DNA of 64,000 nucleotides, from NCBI GenBank assembly GCA_910585275.1, contig CAJUCW010000004.1, positions 62,001 to 126,000 on the forward strand, read 5' to 3'. The DNA comes from an uncultured Muribaculaceae bacterium (lineage in GTDB: Bacteria > Bacteroidota > Bacteroidia > Bacteroidales > Muribaculaceae). Both the position numbers and the translations under genes were made by a program. The notes under the pieces are model-generated. The model did not search any database and was not told where the DNA came from. It saw only the letters and a list, made by a program, of their open reading frames with translations. Shown one piece after another: positions 59,499 through 64,000 of this stretch (position 1 is its first letter; each line of letters starts with the position of its first letter).

Positions 59499-59882
59499 AT
59501 GCCAACGATTCAGCAATTAGTAAGAAAAGGACGCGTGGCTCTTAAGGACAAGAGCAAATCGCCTGCCTTGGATTCATGTCCGCAGCGCCGTGGAGTTTGC
59601 GTTCGTGTTTACACGACCACTCCCAAGAAGCCTAACTCGGCTATGCGTAAAGTGGCGCGTGTGCGTCTCACTAACGGCAAGGAGGTGAACTCCTACATTC
59701 CGGGCGAGGGCCACAACCTTCAGGAACACTCAATTGTGATGGTGCGCGGCGGTCGTGTGAAAGACCTTCCGGGTGTGCGTTATCACATCGTGCGCGGCAC
59801 GCTTGACACCGCCGGTGTGCAGGGCCGTACGCAGCGTCGTTCCAAATATGGAGCCAAGCGTCCCAAGGCTGCCAAGAAGTAA
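59499..59882 (+). CDS. rpsL: 30S ribosomal protein S12
   Basis: 127 residues, starting MPTIQQLVRKGR. The decoding-site segments TTPKKPNSAMRKVARV (with the streptomycin-linked Lys) and GRVKDLPGVRYHI are intact. Lys at the position of classical resistance changes reads as the sensitive type (PKKPNS). First gene of the str operon. Confidence 0.97.
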   Translation: MPTIQQLVRKGRVALKDKSKSPALDSCPQRRGVCVRVYTTTPKKPNSAMRKVARVRLTNGKEVNSYIPGEGHNLQEHSIVMVRGGRVKDLPGVRYHIVRGTLDTAGVQGRTQRRSKYGAKRPKAAKK

Positions 59883-59905
59883 TAACTGACCGGTGGTCTT
59901 TTTCT

Positions 59906-59949
59906 TCGCCATGATTTATTTTAGAAACAGCGGATATGTCGTGGCGAAT
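59906..59949 (+). promoter_or_regulatory. Hairpin in the rpsL-rpsG spacer, possible S7 control site
   Basis: TTCGCCA (59906-59912) and TGGCGAA (59943-59949) form a perfect 7-bp stem with a 30-base loop in the 142-base spacer. In E. coli, S7 represses its operon by binding this same intercistronic position; the structure here is only analogous in place. Confidence 0.35.
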
Positions 59950-60024
59950 GGTTGAGTAAACGGCGGCAAGAGAGCCGGCGTTGAAGATTCCAAACAACCG
60001 CAACACATTAATTAAACAACAACA

Positions 60025-60501
60025 ATGAGAAAAGCAAAACCAAAGAAAAGGGTTACACTGCCCGATCCCGTGTTTCACGATGTCAGAGTGACCAAGTTCG
60101 TGAACCATCTTATGTATGATGGAAAGAAGAACACGGCATATACGATTTTCTATACGGCACTCGAGACCGTGAAGGCCAAGTTGCCGAACGAGGAGAAGAG
60201 CGCGCTTGAGATTTGGAAAAAAGCGCTTGAGAATGTTACTCCCCAGGTGGAGGTGAAGTCACGCCGTGTGGGCGGTGCCACCTTCCAGGTTCCTACCGAA
60301 ATCAGAGCCGACCGCAAGGAATCAATATCAATGAAGAATCTTATCATCTTCGCCCGCAAGCGTGGAGGAAAGACTATGGCAGATAAGCTTGCCGCTGAGA
60401 TTGTCGATGCCTTCAATGACCAGGGTGGTGCATTCAAGAGAAAAGAGGATATGCACCGCATGGCTGAGGCTAACCGCGCTTTCGCACACTTCAGATTTTA
60501 A
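60025..60501 (+). CDS. rpsG: 30S ribosomal protein S7
   Basis: 158 residues, MRKAKPKKRVTLPDPVFHD and the family body with TPQVEVKSRRVGGATFQVP and FAHFRF at the end. Binds the 3' domain of 16S rRNA. 142 bases after rpsL, 14 before fusA. Confidence 0.97.
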   Translation: MRKAKPKKRVTLPDPVFHDVRVTKFVNHLMYDGKKNTAYTIFYTALETVKAKLPNEEKSALEIWKKALENVTPQVEVKSRRVGGATFQVPTEIRADRKESISMKNLIIFARKRGGKTMADKLAAEIVDAFNDQGGAFKRKEDMHRMAEANRAFAHFRF

Positions 60502-60515
60502 TATTGATATTTAAA

Positions 60516-62639
60516 ATGGCTAAACACGACGATCTTAATTTAACCAGAAACATCGGCATCATGGCTCACATCGATGCCGGAAAGACCACTACATCGGAGC
60601 GTATCCTCTTCTATACGGGCCTTACGCACAAGATCGGTGAGGTTCACGATGGCGCGGCCACCATGGACTGGATGGAGCAGGAGCAGGAGCGAGGCATTAC
60701 CATCACTTCCGCCGCCACCACCACTTTCTGGAATTATAACGACAATAAATATAAAATCAACCTGATTGACACCCCGGGGCACGTTGACTTCACCGTAGAG
60801 GTGGAGCGTTCGCTCCGTGTGCTTGACGGCGCCGTTGCCGCTTTCTGTGCGGTAGGTGGCGTGGAGCCTCAGTCGGAGACCGTATGGCGTCAGGCTGACA
60901 AATATAATGTGCCCCGTATCGGCTATGTCAACAAGATGGACCGTTCGGGCGCGAACTTTTTCGAAGTTGTCCGTCAGGTGCGTGAAGTGCTTGGCGCAAC
61001 CCCTCTCCCCATTCAGATTCCCATCGGTGCAGAGGAGACTTTCAAAGGAGTCGTTGACCTTGTGCAGATGAAGGCTATCTTCTGGCACGACGAGACCATG
61101 GGCGCTGAATACAGTGTGGAGGAAATTCCCGCCAATCTTCTTGAAGAGGCAGAGGAATGGAGAGACAAGATGCTTGAGACCCTTGCCGAGTTTGACGAGG
61201 TGCTCATGGAGAAATATTTTGACGACCCCTCCGCGATTACTGTAGATGAGGTCAAGGCCGCTATCCGCAAGGCTACTCTCTCTATGGCGGTAAATCCGAT
61301 GATTTGTGGTTCTTCGTTCAAGAACAAAGGTGTTCAGACCCTTCTCGACGCTGTCTGCGCTTATCTTCCTTCTCCGGAGGATGCAGGTGCGGTAGAAGGT
61401 CACGCAGTGGGCGACCCTGACGAAATCGAGACCCGCGAGCCGAGCCCCGAGGCTCCTATGAGTGCGCTTGCGTTCAAGATTGCGACAGACCCCTATGTGG
61501 GACGTCTTTGCTTCTTCCGCGTGTATTCAGGCGACATTCAGGCAGGAAGCTACGTGCTCAATAGCCGTTCCGGAAAGAAGGAGAGAATCTCCCGTCTTTT
61601 CCAGATGCACTCCAACAAGCAGAACCCGAAAGAGGTTATCGGCTGCGGCGATATCGGTGCCGGCGTTGGTTTCAAGGATATCCGCACCGGCGACACGCTT
61701 TGCGACGAGAATGCACCCATCGTGCTTGAGGCTATGGAATTCCCTGATCCCGTTATCGGTATAGCCGTAGAACCCAAGACACAGAAAGACCTCGACAAAC
61801 TTGGCGTAGGTCTTCAGAAACTTGCCGAGGAGGATCCCACTTTCCGTGTTGAGACTAATGAGGAAACCGGCCAGACCGTCATCAGCGGTATGGGTGAGCT
61901 TCACCTCGACATCATCATCGACCGTCTGCGTCGTGAGTTCAAGGTAGAATGCAACCAGGGTCGTCCTCAGGTGACCTACAAAGAGGCAATCACCAAACCT
62001 GTAGAACTTCGAGAAGTGTTCAAGAAGCAGACCGGTGGTCGCGGTAAGTTTGCCGACATCATCGTCCGCATTGAACCTGCTGACGACGATTTCGAAGGCA
62101 GCCTCCAGTTTATCGATGAAGTCAAGGGCGGTAACGTGCCTAAGGAGTATATACCTTCCGTTCAGAAAGGTTTCCAGTCTGCAATGAAGAACGGTGTGCT
62201 CGCAGGCTATCCCGTAGAGCGTCTTAAAGTGACTCTCCTTGACGGTAGCTTCCACCCCGTTGACTCCGACCAGCTTTCGTTCGAGCTTTGCGCTATCCAG
62301 GCTTTCAAGAAGGGTTCGGAGAAGGCAGGCCCGGTTCTGATGGAGCCTATCATGAAAATCGAGGTGGTGACTCCCGAGGAGTCTATGGGTGACGTAATCG
62401 GCGACCTTAACAAGCGTCGCGGTCAGGTAGAGGGTATGGAGACAAGCCGCAGCGGTGCCCGCATCGTTAAGGCCAAGGCTCCGCTCGCAGAGATGTTCGG
62501 TTATGTTACCGCACTGCGAACCATCACTTCCGGACGTGCCACCAGCACAATGTCGTTCAGCCACTATGCAGAGGTAAGCAACTCAATCGCGAAAAACGTC
62601 CTTACCGAATGCCAGGGCAGAGTTGATCTATTGAAATAA
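60516..62639 (+). CDS. fusA: Elongation factor G
   Basis: 707 residues from the ATG at 60516 (MAKHDDLNLTRNIG). GTPase motifs: G1 AHIDAGKTTTSE, G2/effector RGITITSAATT, G3 DTPGHVD, G4 NKMD. Domains II-V follow normally, with VTYKEAITKPVE in domain IV region. Moves tRNAs and mRNA after peptide-bond formation. The four codons upstream in frame (from 60504) are not conserved and were left out. No tuf gene follows, as usual in Bacteroidetes. Confidence 0.97.
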   Translation: MAKHDDLNLTRNIGIMAHIDAGKTTTSERILFYTGLTHKIGEVHDGAATMDWMEQEQERGITITSAATTTFWNYNDNKYKINLIDTPGHVDFTVEVERSLRVLDGAVAAFCAVGGVEPQSETVWRQADKYNVPRIGYVNKMDRSGANFFEVVRQVREVLGATPLPIQIPIGAEETFKGVVDLVQMKAIFWHDETMGAEYSVEEIPANLLEEAEEWRDKMLETLAEFDEVLMEKYFDDPSAITVDEVKAAIRKATLSMAVNPMICGSSFKNKGVQTLLDAVCAYLPSPEDAGAVEGHAVGDPDEIETREPSPEAPMSALAFKIATDPYVGRLCFFRVYSGDIQAGSYVLNSRSGKKERISRLFQMHSNKQNPKEVIGCGDIGAGVGFKDIRTGDTLCDENAPIVLEAMEFPDPVIGIAVEPKTQKDLDKLGVGLQKLAEEDPTFRVETNEETGQTVISGMGELHLDIIIDRLRREFKVECNQGRPQVTYKEAITKPVELREVFKKQTGGRGKFADIIVRIEPADDDFEGSLQFIDEVKGGNVPKEYIPSVQKGFQSAMKNGVLAGYPVERLKVTLLDGSFHPVDSDQLSFELCAIQAFKKGSEKAGPVLMEPIMKIEVVTPEESMGDVIGDLNKRRGQVEGMETSRSGARIVKAKAPLAEMFGYVTALRTITSGRATSTMSFSHYAEVSNSIAKNVLTECQGRVDLLK

Positions 62640-62656
62640 TAAAGCCAATTCATAAT

Positions 62657-62962
62657 ATGAATCAGAAAATCAGAATCAAACTCAAATCTTACGATCACAA
62701 TCTTGTCGATAAGTCGGCAGAGAAGATCGTGAAGACGGTAAAATCGACAGGTGCGGTGGTCAGCGGTCCGATTCCACTTCCCACACATAAGCGCATCTTC
62801 ACCGTCAACCGCTCAACCTTCGTAAACAAGAAGAGCCGTGAGCAGTTCCAGCTTTCATCTTTCCAGCGTCTTATCGACATCTACAGCTCGACGTCGAAGA
62901 CCGTTGACGCTCTCATGAAGCTCGAACTTCCCAGCGGTGTTGACGTAAGCATCAAGGTCTGA
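62657..62962 (+). CDS. rpsJ: 30S ribosomal protein S10
   Basis: 101 residues: MNQKIRIKLKSYDHNLVDKS, the loop GPIPLPTHKRIFTVNRS and the end DALMKLELPSGVDVSIKV. Starts 17 bases after fusA, so the S10 cluster is joined directly to the str cluster. In other bacteria S10 also serves in antitermination with NusB. Confidence 0.97.
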   Translation: MNQKIRIKLKSYDHNLVDKSAEKIVKTVKSTGAVVSGPIPLPTHKRIFTVNRSTFVNKKSREQFQLSSFQRLIDIYSSTSKTVDALMKLELPSGVDVSIKV

Positions 62963-62977
62963 ACAATATAGCCGTCT

Positions 62978-63000
62978 CCCGTTCCGTTATATGGAACGGG
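62978..63000 (+). promoter_or_regulatory. Hairpin in the rpsJ-rplC spacer
   Basis: CCCGTTCC (62978-62985) and GGAACGGG (62993-63000), perfect with a seven-base loop, no T-run. The spacer of 114 bases is unusual for this cluster. Could be an r-protein binding or RNA-processing site. Confidence 0.4.
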
Positions 63001-63076
63001 GGATGGATGAGACCGGAAACAACAATATAAAACAACAGCCGGGCGTGTCCCGGCAATAAATAAATCAAAGTAAGAA

Positions 63077-63694
63077 ATGCCAGGATTATTAGGAAAGAAA
63101 ATCGGAATGACATCCGTTTTCAGTGCCGACGGAAAGAATGTTCCGTGCACTGTTATCGAAGTAGGTCCTTGTGTGGTTACTCAGATCAAGACAGTGGAGA
63201 AAGACGGCTATGAGGCTGTCCAGGTAGGTTTCGAAGACAAAAAGGAGAAACATACCAACAAGCCCGAGGCCGGCCACTTTGCAAAGGCAGGAGTAACTCC
63301 CAAGCGTCACTTGGCCGAGTTCAAATCATTTGAGACCATGCCGGAGCTTGGCTCCACTCTCACTGTCGATCTCTTCCAGGAGGGAGGCTTCGTGGATGTA
63401 GTGGGCACGAGCAAGGGTAAAGGTTTCCAGGGCGTTGTGAAGCGTCATGGATTCGGTGGCGTAGGCCAGTCAACACACGGCCAGCACAACCGTCTCCGTG
63501 CGCCGGGTTCAATCGGTGCCTGCTCTTATCCCGCGAAAGTGTTCAAGGGACTTCGCATGGCAGGACAGATGGGCAACGAGCGTGTGACTGTGCAGAATCT
63601 CCAGGTGATCAAGGTGCTTCCCGAGCACAATTTGTTAATGATAAAGGGTTCCATCCCCGGAGCCAAAGGTTCAATCGTTATAGTTGAGAAATAA
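63077..63694 (+). CDS. rplC: 50S ribosomal protein L3
   Basis: 205 residues, MPGLLGKKIGMTSVF. The central extension that reaches the peptidyl-transferase centre (GFGGVGQSTHGQHNRLRAPG) is intact. Its stop and the rplD start overlap by one base (TAATG). Confidence 0.97.
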   Translation: MPGLLGKKIGMTSVFSADGKNVPCTVIEVGPCVVTQIKTVEKDGYEAVQVGFEDKKEKHTNKPEAGHFAKAGVTPKRHLAEFKSFETMPELGSTLTVDLFQEGGFVDVVGTSKGKGFQGVVKRHGFGGVGQSTHGQHNRLRAPGSIGACSYPAKVFKGLRMAGQMGNERVTVQNLQVIKVLPEHNLLMIKGSIPGAKGSIVIVEK

Positions 63695-64000
63695 TGGAAG
63701 TAGCAGTATATAACATCAAAGGAGAAGACACAGGACGCAAAATCACTCTCAATGATGCAGTGTTTGCACGCGATTTGAGCGAAGGCAACGCCGACCACAC
63801 TATCTATCTCGACGTTAAACAGTTCTTGGGCAACCAGCGTCAGGGCACCCACAAAAGCAAGGAGCGTAGCGAGATTTCAGGCTCAACGCGCAAGCTCGGC
63901 CGTCAGAAGGGCGGCGGCGGCGCTCGCCGTGGCGACATCAATTCGCCCCTTCTCCGCGGAGGCGCTACAGTGTTTGGCCCGCGTCCGCGTGACTACCGTA
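63694..64000 (+). CDS. rplD: 50S ribosomal protein L4 (cut by window edge)
   Basis: The frame begins MEVAVYNIKGEDTGRKITL and is open to the last base, giving 102 of about 208 residues. The L4 loop GRQKGGGGARRGDINSPLLR, which lines the exit tunnel, is visible. Macrolide-linked residues in this loop look ordinary. In E. coli L4 also represses the S10 operon. Confidence 0.95.
   Translation, partial: MEVAVYNIKGEDTGRKITLNDAVFARDLSEGNADHTIYLDVKQFLGNQRQGTHKSKERSEISGSTRKLGRQKGGGGARRGDINSPLLRGGATVFGPRPRDYR

Noticed and set aside
60540..61403. Long minus-strand frames opposite fusA (also 61527-62564)
   Set aside because: Shadows of the highly biased fusA codons; no signal or domain.

Overview
The window looks like a chromosomal segment of a Bacteroidales bacterium, most likely a Muribaculaceae-type gut commensal. 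The grounds are promoters of the Bacteroidetes form (TTTG, 19-20 bases, TAnnTTTG) in front of many genes, start codons without Shine-Dalgarno sequences, Bacteroidetes-only families (GldE, DUF6089-, DUF6242-, DUF4421- and DUF6722-like proteins, the GlmU-like sugar nucleotidyltransferase), SusD-era style lipoproteins and glycosidases, and a fused str-S10 ribosomal region without tuf. The family-level placement is inference; no rRNA gene is present to settle it.

Layout. 1-3767: the end of a polysaccharide-utilisation cluster (C-terminus of a GH2 beta-mannosidase-like enzyme, a large lipoprotein, a mutarotase-fold secreted protein). 3757-9725: histidine operon hisG-D-C-B-H-A on the minus strand; hisGDCB overlap tightly, while hisH and hisA each sit behind a copy of the same 37-bp repeat, and hisF and hisIE are missing. 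9803-13276: an Upf1/IGHMBP2-like helicase and, divergently, a FadL-type outer membrane protein. 13277-14391: tRNA-Leu(UAA), a very stable hairpin, REP-like elements and a hypothetical gene. 14392-28591: minus-strand envelope block (rhomboid pair, membrane phosphatase, M3 peptidase, ribD, DUF6242, DUF6089, uppS, bamA, two Skp/OmpH chaperones, murI, TPR protein). 28744-32438: HU, argS, a BI-1 family membrane protein and a beta carbonic anhydrase on the plus strand.

32514-37435 is the accessory part: a DUF4143-type ATPase, a GH30 glycosidase bounded by two related repeat blocks with a 23-bp period, a translationally coupled pair of tiny membrane proteins, a second 37-residue membrane peptide and two inverted pairs of REP-like elements. 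37436-45693: phosphopantetheinyl transferase, gldE, an AddA/RecB-like helicase-nuclease, SUI1, a porin and a thioredoxin-fold lipoprotein lacking its CxxC. 45727-48223: pnp with an RG-rich tail. 48238-57329: DUF4421, mltG, hpf, xerC, rpsU, and a five-gene unit with an fdtA/FemAB-GNAT/fdtB amino-sugar cassette. 57541-57768 holds a probable independent small RNA with its own promoter, hairpins and terminator; I could not assign it to a family. 57849-59063 is a GlmU-like gene, and 59326-64000 is the str-S10 ribosomal operon (rpsL, rpsG, fusA, rpsJ, rplC, rplD cut by the window edge).

The most interesting signals are the unassigned RNA near 57.6 kb, the repeated leader element in the his operon, the GH30 cassette flanked by periodic repeats, the REP-like family in inverted pairs, and the small membrane proteins at 36.3-37.3 kb.
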